DNA of 64,000 nucleotides from Snuella sedimenti (lineage in GTDB: Bacteria; Bacteroidota; Bacteroidia; Flavobacteriales; Flavobacteriaceae): the NCBI RefSeq assembly GCF_016428595.1, contig NZ_JAELVQ010000019.1, forward strand, positions 1 to 64,000. The letters are read 5' to 3'. Positions 25,930 to 34,300 of this stretch are shown here, in pieces (the stretch's first letter is position 1; each line of letters opens with the position of its first letter). A model generated the notes under the pieces. It had not been told where the DNA came from. It saw only the letters and a list, made by a program, of their open reading frames with translations, and made no database searches. The position numbers and the translations under genes were made by a program.

Positions 25930-26012
25930 GCCCAAAGCGGTCACTTAGGGCATGAACAATATCCTTTCGTGAAGGGCAGACACAAACCTTGAGTGTCTTT
26001 AACTGTTCAAGG
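25930..26012 (+). ncRNA. Structured RNA-like element, copy A
   Basis: Eighty nucleotides (25930-26009) are 75/80 identical to 27941-28020. Predicted parts are: hairpin GCCC.AAG/CTT.GGGC (25930-25951, one A-A mismatch); hairpin CCTT/AAGG (25963-25975); hairpin GACAC/GTGTC (25979-25997); a closing helix GAACA/TGTTC (25954-25958 with 26004-26008); and a possible pseudoknot CCTTGA/TCAAGG (25987-25992 with 26007-26012), which competes with the closing helix. It begins 3 nt after the GLPGLI stop and ends 28 nt before the peptide start. It could be a leader element, an independent RNA or a small mobile repeat. Confidence 0.65.
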
Positions 26013-26040
26013 CAAATATAATTATTAAAACTTTTTTAAA

Positions 26041-26304
26041 ATGAAAAAATTAAGTTTAAAGAATTTGAACCTTGGAGCACATGATATGCTTCAACGTAAC
26101 CAATTAAAAACTGTGTTTGGTGGAGATGGTGGTACTTTATAATGCCGCTGTAAAAATAAGAATACTGGAGCTGCATGGTTTGATAGCGTCAGTAGCTGTG
26201 ATGACTGTACAAGTAGTTGGTGTAACAATAAAGTTCCTTCTGGTTTAACTTGGACCAGTTTGATATGTACAGGGCCTTTAGTAGGTGGTGGTTACGGTTA
26301 TTAA
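26041..26304 (+). pseudogene. Cys-rich double-glycine-leader peptide gene with internal TAA
   Basis: The frame starts MKKLSLKNLNLGAHDMLQRN and reaches FGGDGG, the double-glycine leader end (Gly27-Gly28) of Bacteroidota bacteriocin-like precursors. After residue 33 a single TAA (26140-26142) interrupts. The frame then stays open for 53 codons, reading CRCKNKNTGAAWF, then CDDCTSSWC and GGGYGY before TAA at 26302. The downstream half holds six Cys and Gly-rich ends, exactly what a core peptide should look like, so one substitution appears to have broken an intact 87-codon gene. A sequencing error or stop readthrough is possible. Neighbours (C39-like, GLPGLI, thioredoxin) fit a secreted, disulfide-rich peptide. 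Confidence 0.75.
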
Positions 26305-26312
26305 CAAAAACA

Positions 26313-26340
26313 CAGGTTAAAGGTAATTACCTTTAACCTG
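26313..26340 (+). terminator. Perfect hairpin after the peptide gene
   Basis: CAGGTTAAAGGT and ACCTTTAACCTG form a perfect 12-bp stem with an AATT loop. Only TTAT follows, so it may work as a weak terminator or as an RNA-stabilising stem between the peptide and thioredoxin genes. Confidence 0.7.
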
Positions 26341-26365
26341 TTATATCTATACATTTAATATTTCA

Positions 26366-27907
26366 ATGAGAAAGATAATATTTAACCTCGTAATAGTTAT
26401 TGTGGTCTTTAGCTGTAATAATAAAAGCAATAGCAGTCATCAAAAGATTAAAGACACAAATAATGTAAAAAAAGAAAAAGTCTTAATTATTGGTAAAACA
26501 GATGATTTAGGAGCTTTTAAATATATTAGTGTACTAAATGCGTCTTCGGCTTCACTTAATCATGGAAATTGCATTACTGACCGAAAAGTGATTGGTGACT
26601 CTATAGTCATGGAGATCGATTCTATTTTAGAACCACAACTCTTACACTTGTCTTCATGGTCCAAAGATTTCAAGGATAGTACTACATTTATGGCGAAACC
26701 AAATGATACGATAATTTTTGAAATTAAAAATAAGCGATTTAGCATTAAAGGAGAAAATGCTGCTGAACATAACTTTTATTCAAGTTTAAAAGATTCTACC
26801 CCAAGATATATGCACAATCCTTATAAAGGTAATATTTTGGAATATAAATCTAGGGTAGACTCCATTTACAGAAAAAAAGTAGACTTTTTTAATAAATACG
26901 TAAGGCGGCATAATATCACATCAAAGTCATTTGTTGATTTTGTAGAATCTGGTTTGAAATATTCGCACTTATATGAATTAATAATCCCTAGGACAAAAAA
27001 AAATGGAGACTCTGTTTACTTGGCTGGCCCAGAGGAATTATTTACAATTATTCAAAAAGAATATAGTAGTAAAGAGCAGTTGTTTAATCTTAAAGACTAT
27101 ATAGGAGATATTTCAATAGATGATTTTAAAGATGAGAGCCATTTAAGTATAGGCTCTTTCAAATCTGCTTTATCAGTACTCGTAAGAAATTACTTTGATG
27201 CTTCAGACCATCCAAGTTATTCCAAAGAAAAATTTTTAGCAGAAAAAGCTGTTATAGAACATAATTTTAGTAAAAAAATCAAGGAGTACGCAATGGCTTC
27301 TCTCATTACTGTTTATCATTGGAGGGGCTTTGGGCATAGCAAACAAAGCGTTTCTTTTTTTAAAAATGAAATTAACGATTATGGTAAGCAATATCCCAAT
27401 TCTATGTATACGAAAGAAATGGAAGATATTTTAGAAGATCTAAATTCTTTCGACTTAAAGTTCCCAGGATCGGCATTAAATACCAAGTTACTCAGTAAAT
27501 ATGGAGACACTTTAACATTAGGCGAAATTTTTAACCGTTCAAATAAAAGGATAAGAGTTATAGATTTTTGGGCAAGTTGGTGCCCTCCTTGTATAAGTGA
27601 AATACAAAAAGCACAAAACTTTAGAGATAAACTATCAGTTGAAAATAATGTAGAATGGATTTACCTATCAATAGATGAAGATGAAAAAAAATGGTTAAAA
27701 AAATCAGAAGAACTTGAAAGCTATCTTAATGTCCGAAATCAATATTTAGTTATTAATGTTACAAATTCACCACTAGTAAGATATCTAAAAGTCCATTCGA
27801 TTCCAAGATATATAATTCTAAATAAACAAAACGAGATTGTTTTAAATAATTCACCACATCCTTCAGATAGTATTGCTTTTAAAAGAATTATTAATAGTAT
27901 TGAATAA
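26366..27907 (+). CDS. TlpA-like thioredoxin lipoprotein
   Basis: This 513-residue protein has a lipoprotein signal ending at FSC (Cys17), so it is envelope-anchored. The middle ~350 residues are helical and unassigned; the first part has features of the DUF4369-type domain that often precedes TlpA in Bacteroidota. The C-terminal TlpA/thioredoxin fold carries the redox motif WCPPC (Cys406, Cys409) and the cis-proline in SIPRYIIL. It could oxidise, reduce or isomerise disulfides in the six-Cys peptide encoded just upstream (inference from position). Confidence 0.88.
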   Translation: MRKIIFNLVIVIVVFSCNNKSNSSHQKIKDTNNVKKEKVLIIGKTDDLGAFKYISVLNASSASLNHGNCITDRKVIGDSIVMEIDSILEPQLLHLSSWSKDFKDSTTFMAKPNDTIIFEIKNKRFSIKGENAAEHNFYSSLKDSTPRYMHNPYKGNILEYKSRVDSIYRKKVDFFNKYVRRHNITSKSFVDFVESGLKYSHLYELIIPRTKKNGDSVYLAGPEELFTIIQKEYSSKEQLFNLKDYIGDISIDDFKDESHLSIGSFKSALSVLVRNYFDASDHPSYSKEKFLAEKAVIEHNFSKKIKEYAMASLITVYHWRGFGHSKQSVSFFKNEINDYGKQYPNSMYTKEMEDILEDLNSFDLKFPGSALNTKLLSKYGDTLTLGEIFNRSNKRIRVIDFWASWCPPCISEIQKAQNFRDKLSVENNVEWIYLSIDEDEKKWLKKSEELESYLNVRNQYLVINVTNSPLVRYLKVHSIPRYIILNKQNEIVLNNSPHPSDSIAFKRIINSIE

Positions 27908-27940
27908 AAGTATTGGTATCAAGAACTTATTTTACTAAAT

Positions 27941-28023
27941 GCCCAAAGCTGTCACTTTGGGCACGAACAATATCCTTTCGCGAAGGGCAGACACAAACCT
28001 TGAGTGTCCTTAACTGTTCAGGG
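27941..28023 (+). ncRNA. Structured RNA-like element, copy B
   Basis: This is the second copy of the 80-nt element. The first hairpin pairs fully here, GCCCAAAG/CTTTGGGC (27941-27962). The CCTT/AAGG and GACAC/GTGTC hairpins and the GAACA/TGTTC helix are unchanged. The possible pseudoknot partner is TCAGGG instead of TCAAGG, which still pairs with CCTTGA through one G-T. Differences between copies thus keep or improve the proposed helices. It lies 33 nt after the thioredoxin stop. No gene on the plus strand follows before 37366. Confidence 0.65.
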
Positions 28024-28040
28024 GATTTAAAGAAAACTAT

Positions 28041-28073
28041 TTTTGAGGGGGCTTCTTTTTTTATCCCTCAAAA
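28041..28073. other. Hairpin downstream of RNA element copy B
   Basis: TTTTGAGGG pairs with CCCTCAAAA over a 15-base T-rich loop. There is no T-run after the stem in either direction. It may end the plus-strand transcript or protect its 3' end. The rest of 27908-28228 holds only the RNA copy. Confidence 0.5.
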
Positions 28074-28228
28074 TGCTAAGTCATGCTTAGATATGTCATA
28101 TAGTAATTGGAAAAACTGTATCTCTGTTTTTTCCTGGTGTCATAAAAAGGAAAAACATCTTTTTTCCTGCTTTAAACCTCGAAATAAAGGTAGATAGTAA
28201 AGGAAGAGTTATTGATTAGTTTTACATT

Positions 28229-28834
28229 CTATAACCAATAATTCACTAAAATGAGTTGCGGAAGTGCACCAATAAAACAGCCTAGTAATATTTCGGTGTA
28301 ATTATGAGCCTTAACATGAAGCCTAGAAGTGGCTACAGCGCCAGTTACAATAGCCATAAAAGCTAAGGTGCCATTTATGTTAATGCTAAAGTGAATGCTT
28401 AAGGCTATAAAAAACATAAACAGCCCCGATACCGCAATCATGTGGATACTCGCTTTAAATTTAAAGATTGCCAAAATGAGACATGAGAGGGTAGAAATTA
28501 AGATACCAACAAAAAAATAGTAAAGCTCAATAACTTGCTTAGGGGTTAAGATGCGTTGCAGTATTATTAACAGAATAATACAATTAATAAGCAAGGGGAT
28601 AATACGCTCATTTGTAGACTTAAGATATATTGAATTAACCCTCCCTAGGGTTTTTAGAAGGAAATAAATGACGATAGGTAAAATTACCGTAAGAATGATA
28701 AGGGCAACTAGTTTTGCTTGAATTGCCTGTATGGGAATATGGCGGGGCGACTTCGCAAAGTAAAACACAACGCCAAACAAGGGCATCAAGATAGGGTGGA
28801 AGATAAACGATATACTTTTTAAGATACGATCCAT
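28229..28834 (-). CDS. PAP2-like integral membrane protein
   Basis: This 201-residue protein has about six membrane helices. Three weak phosphatase-like motifs in the order of the PAP2 superfamily are visible: KSTNERIIP (for KxxxxxxRP), SIHM (for PSGH) and SRLHVKAHNYTE (for SRxxxxxHxxxD). The final Asp is replaced by Glu and the central motif lacks its Gly, so activity is uncertain. Its start codon abuts the stop of rpoN (28834/28835), so it is cotranscribed and comes after rpoN in the message. Confidence 0.75.
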   Translation of the reverse strand: MDRILKSISFIFHPILMPLFGVVFYFAKSPRHIPIQAIQAKLVALIILTVILPIVIYFLLKTLGRVNSIYLKSTNERIIPLLINCIILLIILQRILTPKQVIELYYFFVGILISTLSCLILAIFKFKASIHMIAVSGLFMFFIALSIHFSININGTLAFMAIVTGAVATSRLHVKAHNYTEILLGCFIGALPQLILVNYWL

Positions 28835-30295
28835 TTATATCTTTTTACGCAATCGTGCCACAGGAATGTCTAATTGTTCGCGATACTTAGCAACTGTCCT
28901 CCTGGCAATGGGGTAGCCTTTTTCTTTTAATATACTCGCTAATGTCTCATCGGTTAAGGGTTTTCTTTTGTTTTCCTCTTCAATAACCGTTTCCAGAATC
29001 TTTTTTATTTCTCTTGTAGAGACATCTTCTCCCTGGTCATTTTTCATAGATTCGGAAAAGAATTCTTTTATAAGCTTGGTGCCATAAGGCGTGTCTACAT
29101 ACTTACTGTTGGCAACCCGCGACACGGTTGAAACATCCATAGCTATCTCGTCGGCAATGTCCTTGAGGATCATAGGTTTTAGCATGCGCTCATCACCAGT
29201 TAAAAAGTAATCGCGTTGGTAGTGCATGATGGCACTCATGGTTATAAATAAGGTTTGTTGTCGCTGTTTTATAGCTTCAATAAACCATTTGGCAGCATCT
29301 AATTTTTGTTTAATGAATATAATGGCGTCTTTTTGAGACTTCGATTTCTCTTTTGTGTCCTTATAGCCCTTGAGCATGTCATTATAAGATCTGGAAACAT
29401 GTAACTCGGGAGCATTGCGACCGTTTAATGTTAATTCCAGTTCACCATCTACAATTTTAATGGCAAAATCAGGAACGATATGTTCTACTATTCGGTTGTT
29501 TCCTGAGTAGGAGCCACCTGGTTTTGGGTTTAGATGTTCAATTTCAGATATGGCGTCTTTTAATTGAATTTCAGTAATGTCGAATTTTTGAAGCAACTTT
29601 TTGTAGTGCTTTTTAGTAAACTGTTCAAAGGCCGTGTCAATAATTTTAATGGCTAATTCATTATCGGCTGTCTTTTCTTTTCTATGTAATTGAATACTTA
29701 AGCATTCTTGTAAATTTCTAGCGCCAACACCAGCAGGATCTAATTGGTGTACAATCTTTAGCACTTTTTTAATTGTTTCTTCTGTAGTATAGACATTTTG
29801 GGTAAAAGCCAAATCGTCCATTATATCGGTAAGCGCACGACGAATATAGCCGCTTTCGTCAACACTTCCCACTAGAAACTCTGCAATGTCGCGCTCTTCA
29901 TCAGTGAGTCTATAAGTGTTTAACTGGTTTATTAGGTGTTGCGTGAATGATGTGCCAGCAGCATAGGGCATGGTCTTTTCCTCATCATCACTACTGTAAT
30001 TATTTGCTTGTGTTCGGTAGTCCGGAATCTCATCATCACTTAAATACTCATCAACATTAATATCTTCGGCATTAATAGATTCATTGTCATTAAAATCATC
30101 TGTAGAATTATCTAGATCTGAGTCAAATTCATTGTCTAGGGACTCTTTACCTCCTTCGAGTGCTGGATTTTCTTCTAATTCTTGCTTTAAGCGTTGTTCG
30201 AAAGCAAGTGTTGGCAACTGTATCAATTTCATCAATTGAATTTGTTGCGGAGACAATTTCTGGGATAATTTAAATTGTAACTGTTGCTTAAGCAT
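28835..30295 (-). CDS. rpoN: RNA polymerase sigma-54 factor
   Basis: This 486-residue sigma factor depends on ATPase activators. Region I is Gln/Leu-rich (KQQLQFKLSQKLSPQQIQLM). An acidic region II (residues ~50-95) follows, then the core-binding domain, the helix-turn-helix with DISTVSRVA-type DVSTVSRVANSKY, and the RpoN box ARRTVAKYRE near the C-terminus. All domains are present and the length is normal. It is the first gene of a two-gene unit with the PAP2-like protein. Confidence 0.97.
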   Translation of the reverse strand: MLKQQLQFKLSQKLSPQQIQLMKLIQLPTLAFEQRLKQELEENPALEGGKESLDNEFDSDLDNSTDDFNDNESINAEDINVDEYLSDDEIPDYRTQANNYSSDDEEKTMPYAAGTSFTQHLINQLNTYRLTDEERDIAEFLVGSVDESGYIRRALTDIMDDLAFTQNVYTTEETIKKVLKIVHQLDPAGVGARNLQECLSIQLHRKEKTADNELAIKIIDTAFEQFTKKHYKKLLQKFDITEIQLKDAISEIEHLNPKPGGSYSGNNRIVEHIVPDFAIKIVDGELELTLNGRNAPELHVSRSYNDMLKGYKDTKEKSKSQKDAIIFIKQKLDAAKWFIEAIKQRQQTLFITMSAIMHYQRDYFLTGDERMLKPMILKDIADEIAMDVSTVSRVANSKYVDTPYGTKLIKEFFSESMKNDQGEDVSTREIKKILETVIEEENKRKPLTDETLASILKEKGYPIARRTVAKYREQLDIPVARLRKKI

Positions 30296-30370
30296 GCTTT
30301 AATTTGGTTTGAGATAAAAGTATAAAATTTCTTTTATCTCTTTATTGCAATATGATTATTCTTTTTCATC

Positions 30371-31804
30371 TCAAAACTCAGCGTTTTGTGGTGTTCTTGG
30401 AAATGGAATAACATCTCTAATGTTACTCATTCCCGTTACAAACATAACTAGGCGCTCGAAGCCAAGTCCAAAACCTGAGTGTACGGCAGATCCGTATTTA
30501 CGTAAATCTAAATACCACCAAAGTTCTTCTTCCGGAATATTTAAGGCAGCCATTTTTTCTCTTAAAACGTCTAAGCGCTCTTCCCGTTGTGAACCACCAA
30601 CCATTTCGCCTATACCTGGGAATAAAATATCCATGGCACGAACGGTCTTTCCATCATCGTTTAAACGCATATAAAAAGCTTTAATATTGGCCGGGTAATC
30701 AAATAATATAACCGGACATTTAAAGTGTTTTTCTACTAGATAACGCTCGTGTTCACTTTGTAAGTCGGTTCCCCATTCGTTAATGGGGTATTTGAACTTC
30801 TTTTTCTTGTTTGGCTTTGAGTTTCTTAATATGTCTATGGCCTCGGTATAACTAACCCGTTTAAAATGGTTATCAGTTACAAAGTTAAGTTTTTCAATAA
30901 GTGTCATCTCATTGCGTTCGGCCTGCGGCTTTAACTTATCTTCATCTTGTAATCGTTTATCCAAAAAGTTTAGGTCTTCCCTGTTATGTTCTAAAACGTA
31001 TTTTAGTACAAACTTCATAAAATCTTCTGCCAAATCCATATTTCCGGCAAGATCCATAAAGGCTACTTCAGGTTCAATCATCCAAAACTCTGCCAAATGA
31101 CGTGATGTGTTTGAGTTTTCTGCTCTAAAGGTTGGCCCAAACGTATAAACCTTTCCTAAAGACATGGCATAGGTTTCGGCTTCTAATTGACCGGAAACGG
31201 TTAGGTTGGTTTCCTTACCAAAAAAATCCTGGGAGTAATCTATGTCTCCGTCTTCTTTTAGTGGTGGGTTTTTAGGATCAAGGGCACTTACACGAAACAT
31301 TTCGCCCGCACCTTCGGCGTCGCTACCAGTAATGATAGGGGTGTGCATATAGTAAAACCCATGATCGTTAAAATATTTGTGTATGGCAAACGATAAGGTG
31401 GATCGCAAACGCATTACGGCACTAAATGTGTTTGTTCTTGTGCGTAAGTGTGCGTTTTCCCTTAAAAACTCAAAGGAGTGTTTTTTAGGTTGAATAGGAT
31501 AGGTTTCAGGATCTGAATCGCCTAAAACCTCTAAGGATTCAACTTGTATTTCTACAGATTGCCCTTTACCTTGGCTTTCAACCAATGCACCTGTAACGTG
31601 TATCGCTGCACCAGTTGTAATGCGTTTTAAAAGTGTATCGTCAAATTTTTCAAAATCAATTACACATTGGATATTATTAATTGTAGAGCCATCGTTTAAA
31701 GCTATAAAACGATTTGCTCTAAATGTTCTTACCCAACCTTTAATATCTACTTCGGTTAAAACATTTTCTTGTGATAAAAGTTCCGAAACAGTTCTTGTCT
31801 TCAT
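30371..31804 (-). CDS. asnS: Asparagine--tRNA ligase
   Basis: This 477-residue class IIb synthetase has an N-terminal OB-fold anticodon-binding domain ([21 protein letters not shown]). The catalytic domain contains motif 2 ([24 protein letters not shown]) and motif 3 ([15 protein letters not shown]). The Asn-specific form is supported by the ENSNTSRHL and end-of-protein [11 protein letters not shown] segments. A TATCTTTG box lies on the minus strand 18 nt before the start. Confidence 0.97.
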   Translation of the reverse strand: MKTRTVSELLSQENVLTEVDIKGWVRTFRANRFIALNDGSTINNIQCVIDFEKFDDTLLKRITTGAAIHVTGALVESQGKGQSVEIQVESLEVLGDSDPETYPIQPKKHSFEFLRENAHLRTRTNTFSAVMRLRSTLSFAIHKYFNDHGFYYMHTPIITGSDAEGAGEMFRVSALDPKNPPLKEDGDIDYSQDFFGKETNLTVSGQLEAETYAMSLGKVYTFGPTFRAENSNTSRHLAEFWMIEPEVAFMDLAGNMDLAEDFMKFVLKYVLEHNREDLNFLDKRLQDEDKLKPQAERNEMTLIEKLNFVTDNHFKRVSYTEAIDILRNSKPNKKKKFKYPINEWGTDLQSEHERYLVEKHFKCPVILFDYPANIKAFYMRLNDDGKTVRAMDILFPGIGEMVGGSQREERLDVLREKMAALNIPEEELWWYLDLRKYGSAVHSGFGLGFERLVMFVTGMSNIRDVIPFPRTPQNAEF

Positions 31805-31821
31805 ACATTAAATATTTATAA

Positions 31822-31829
31822 CAAAGATA
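31822..31829 (-). promoter_or_regulatory. -7 promoter box of asnS
   Basis: TATCTTTG on the minus strand matches TAnnTTTG and stands 17 bp before the asnS ATG. It lies in the 36-bp gap to the upstream transporter gene, so asnS has its own promoter. Confidence 0.55.
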
Positions 31830-31840
31830 ATTTTTTATTA

Positions 31841-34240
31841 CTATGAATTTGTGTTTTCGTCGTCATCACCCTCTGGAATAATATTTATAGAAGGCTCTTT
31901 TAAAACTTGCTTATTGGCAATACTACGTTCTAAAGATAATAGTAGTGATGGTAACACCAATAAATTGGAAAGCATGGCAAACAATAAGGTAATGGATACT
32001 AAAGCACCTAAAGCCACTGTTCCTCCAAAATTGGAAATGGTAAATACCGAAAACCCAAAGAACAGTACGATTGATGTATAGAACATACTTACCCCTGTTT
32101 CACGTAATGCACCGTAAACGGATGTTTTTATTTTCCAGTGATTCGCTTGCAGTTCTTGTCTGTATTTTGCTAAAAAATGGATGGTGTCATCTACAGAAAT
32201 ACCAAATGCAATACTAAAAACCAATATGGTTGAAGGTTTTATGGGAACCCCTAAATAACCCATGAGACCAGCCGTTACCAAAAGCGGCAATAGGTTAGGT
32301 ATAAGGGATACAATAATCATTCTTCCAGATCTAAACATGTATGCCATAAAAAGAGAGATTAGAAAGATGGCAAGTGATAAAGAAATGGCTAAGTTCTTGA
32401 CTAAGTAATTGGTGCCTTTTTGAAATACCAAAGCTTTACCCGTCATGGTTACATTGTATCGCTCTTTTGGGAAAACCTTATTAATTTTATTTTGTAAATT
32501 CTCTTCGATACGTTCCATTTTATCCGTGCCGATATCTTTCATAAATGTGGTGATTCGAGCATATTGTCCGGTGCTGTCCACGAAATTATTCAACAATCCC
32601 ACATTAGAGGTTGAGTTTTTAGCATACGATAGAATAAAGCTATTCTCTTGAGAGGTTGGTAGCTGATAGTATTTAGGATTGCCATTATAGTAGGCTTGTT
32701 TAGAATACTTAACCAAGCTTACCACGGAAATAGGTTTCGATAATTCGGGTGTTTCAATGATAACATCTTCCAAAGCATCCATACTTTTTAAGGTCGATAA
32801 TTTCATAACGCCTTTTTTGCGTTTGGTATCGATCATAATTTCCAAAGGCATGATGCCATTAAACTCTTCTTCAAAAAAGCGAATATCTTTAAAGAACTCT
32901 GTTTTTTTTGGCATATCTTCTATAAGACTACCAGAAATTTTTATCTGGTAAATGCCTATCATACTTACTATAAGCAGTACAACCGAAGAGGCATAAATGG
33001 CAATACGTTTTTTTCGCACCATGTATTCCATCCAGTTTACAAAACCACCAATCCACCGTTTGTTTAAATGCTCTAAATGGCGGTCTTTAGGGTAGGGTAA
33101 AAAGGTGTAGATTATAGGGATGATGAGTAAGCATAAAATGAAAATTGCTAAAATACTTAGCGAGGCTACTACACCAAACTCTTTTAAAAGTTTACTTTCT
33201 GTAAGTATAAAAGTTGCAAATCCCGATGCTGTTGTAACATTGGTCATTAAAGTGGCATTACCAATTTTTGTTATAACGCGCTGTAAGGACTTTACTTTGT
33301 TACCATGCAGTTTTACTTCGTGCTGGTATTTGTTAATTAAGAAGATACAGTTAGGAATACCTATAACTATAATTAAAGGGGGGATAAGAGCTGTTAGGAC
33401 CGTTATTTCGTAATTTAAAAGCCCTAATATGCCCAAGGTCCACATAACCCCAATACAAACAACAATTAATGAGATAAACGTCGCTCTAAACGATCTAAAA
33501 AAGAAAAAGAAAATAAGTGAGGTAACCAGTAAAGCAGCTATCACAAATTCGCTTATTTCATCAATAATGTTCTGGGAATTTAAAGTACGAATATAAGGCA
33601 TCCCCGAAACCCTTACATCCAAGTTGTTTTGTTCCTGAAAAGCTTCAATTTTTGGCACTAGGACTTTAACAATAAAATCTTTTCTAGAAGGGGTATTTAC
33701 AATGTCTTTTTTTAAATAGATGGCTGTTCGAATGGTTTTCGTGTTTTTATTGAACAGAAAATTATCATAGAACGGGTATTTTTTGAATAACTCATCTTGA
33801 AGCACATTAATTTGTGCTAGCGATGCAATGGTATCTTTTATAAACGGTTCTAATTCGAACTTTTCATTAACATTGTCCTTTACAAGTTTTTGAAGGTCTT
33901 TAATGGATACTACCGATTCTACTTCATCATACTGTTTAAAATCTTCCGAGAGCCTATTCCAGGCGTTTAATTTTTCGACCGTAAAAAGTGTGCTGTCTTT
34001 TACGCCTAAAACAATAAGATTACCTTCTTCTCCAAAGGTTTTTAAGAAGTTGTTATAGATTACGTTTACCTCATGGTCATCCGGGAGTAAATTGGCCTCG
34101 GTATATGTAAAACGCATATTGTCCCATTGGCGACTAAAAAACACGGTAAGCAATATAATGCCGACAAGGATTGTTATTTTATTGCGCAGAATTAATCTGG
34201 CAGTAACATCCCAAAAATTTTTTGTAAAAAGTTTGAACAT
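31841..34240 (-). CDS. RND superfamily (MMPL-type) exporter
   Basis: This 799-residue membrane protein has the repeated RND plan. A first helix sits at about 20-40, then a large periplasmic loop, then a five-helix block around 225-390 with the sterol-sensing-like LPPLIIVIGIPNCIFLINKYQHE. This pattern repeats with an IAFGISVDDTIHFLAKYR block near 690-710. The Asp pair in SVDD fits proton relay. Homologues export lipids or hydrophobic compounds in Bacteroidota. No adaptor protein is encoded beside it. TACCTTTG upstream (34260-34267, minus) could be its promoter. Confidence 0.9.
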   Translation of the reverse strand: MFKLFTKNFWDVTARLILRNKITILVGIILLTVFFSRQWDNMRFTYTEANLLPDDHEVNVIYNNFLKTFGEEGNLIVLGVKDSTLFTVEKLNAWNRLSEDFKQYDEVESVVSIKDLQKLVKDNVNEKFELEPFIKDTIASLAQINVLQDELFKKYPFYDNFLFNKNTKTIRTAIYLKKDIVNTPSRKDFIVKVLVPKIEAFQEQNNLDVRVSGMPYIRTLNSQNIIDEISEFVIAALLVTSLIFFFFFRSFRATFISLIVVCIGVMWTLGILGLLNYEITVLTALIPPLIIVIGIPNCIFLINKYQHEVKLHGNKVKSLQRVITKIGNATLMTNVTTASGFATFILTESKLLKEFGVVASLSILAIFILCLLIIPIIYTFLPYPKDRHLEHLNKRWIGGFVNWMEYMVRKKRIAIYASSVVLLIVSMIGIYQIKISGSLIEDMPKKTEFFKDIRFFEEEFNGIMPLEIMIDTKRKKGVMKLSTLKSMDALEDVIIETPELSKPISVVSLVKYSKQAYYNGNPKYYQLPTSQENSFILSYAKNSTSNVGLLNNFVDSTGQYARITTFMKDIGTDKMERIEENLQNKINKVFPKERYNVTMTGKALVFQKGTNYLVKNLAISLSLAIFLISLFMAYMFRSGRMIIVSLIPNLLPLLVTAGLMGYLGVPIKPSTILVFSIAFGISVDDTIHFLAKYRQELQANHWKIKTSVYGALRETGVSMFYTSIVLFFGFSVFTISNFGGTVALGALVSITLLFAMLSNLLVLPSLLLSLERSIANKQVLKEPSINIIPEGDDDENTNS

Positions 34241-34300
34241 ACTTTTGATAAAAGATTGGCAAAGGTAGAAAAATCCAATGTATTACTTGCCCGAAATACT

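Noticed and set aside
27913-28197. 94-codon frame after the thioredoxin gene
   Set aside because: It runs straight through RNA-like element B and the following hairpin and has no recognisable domain or signal.
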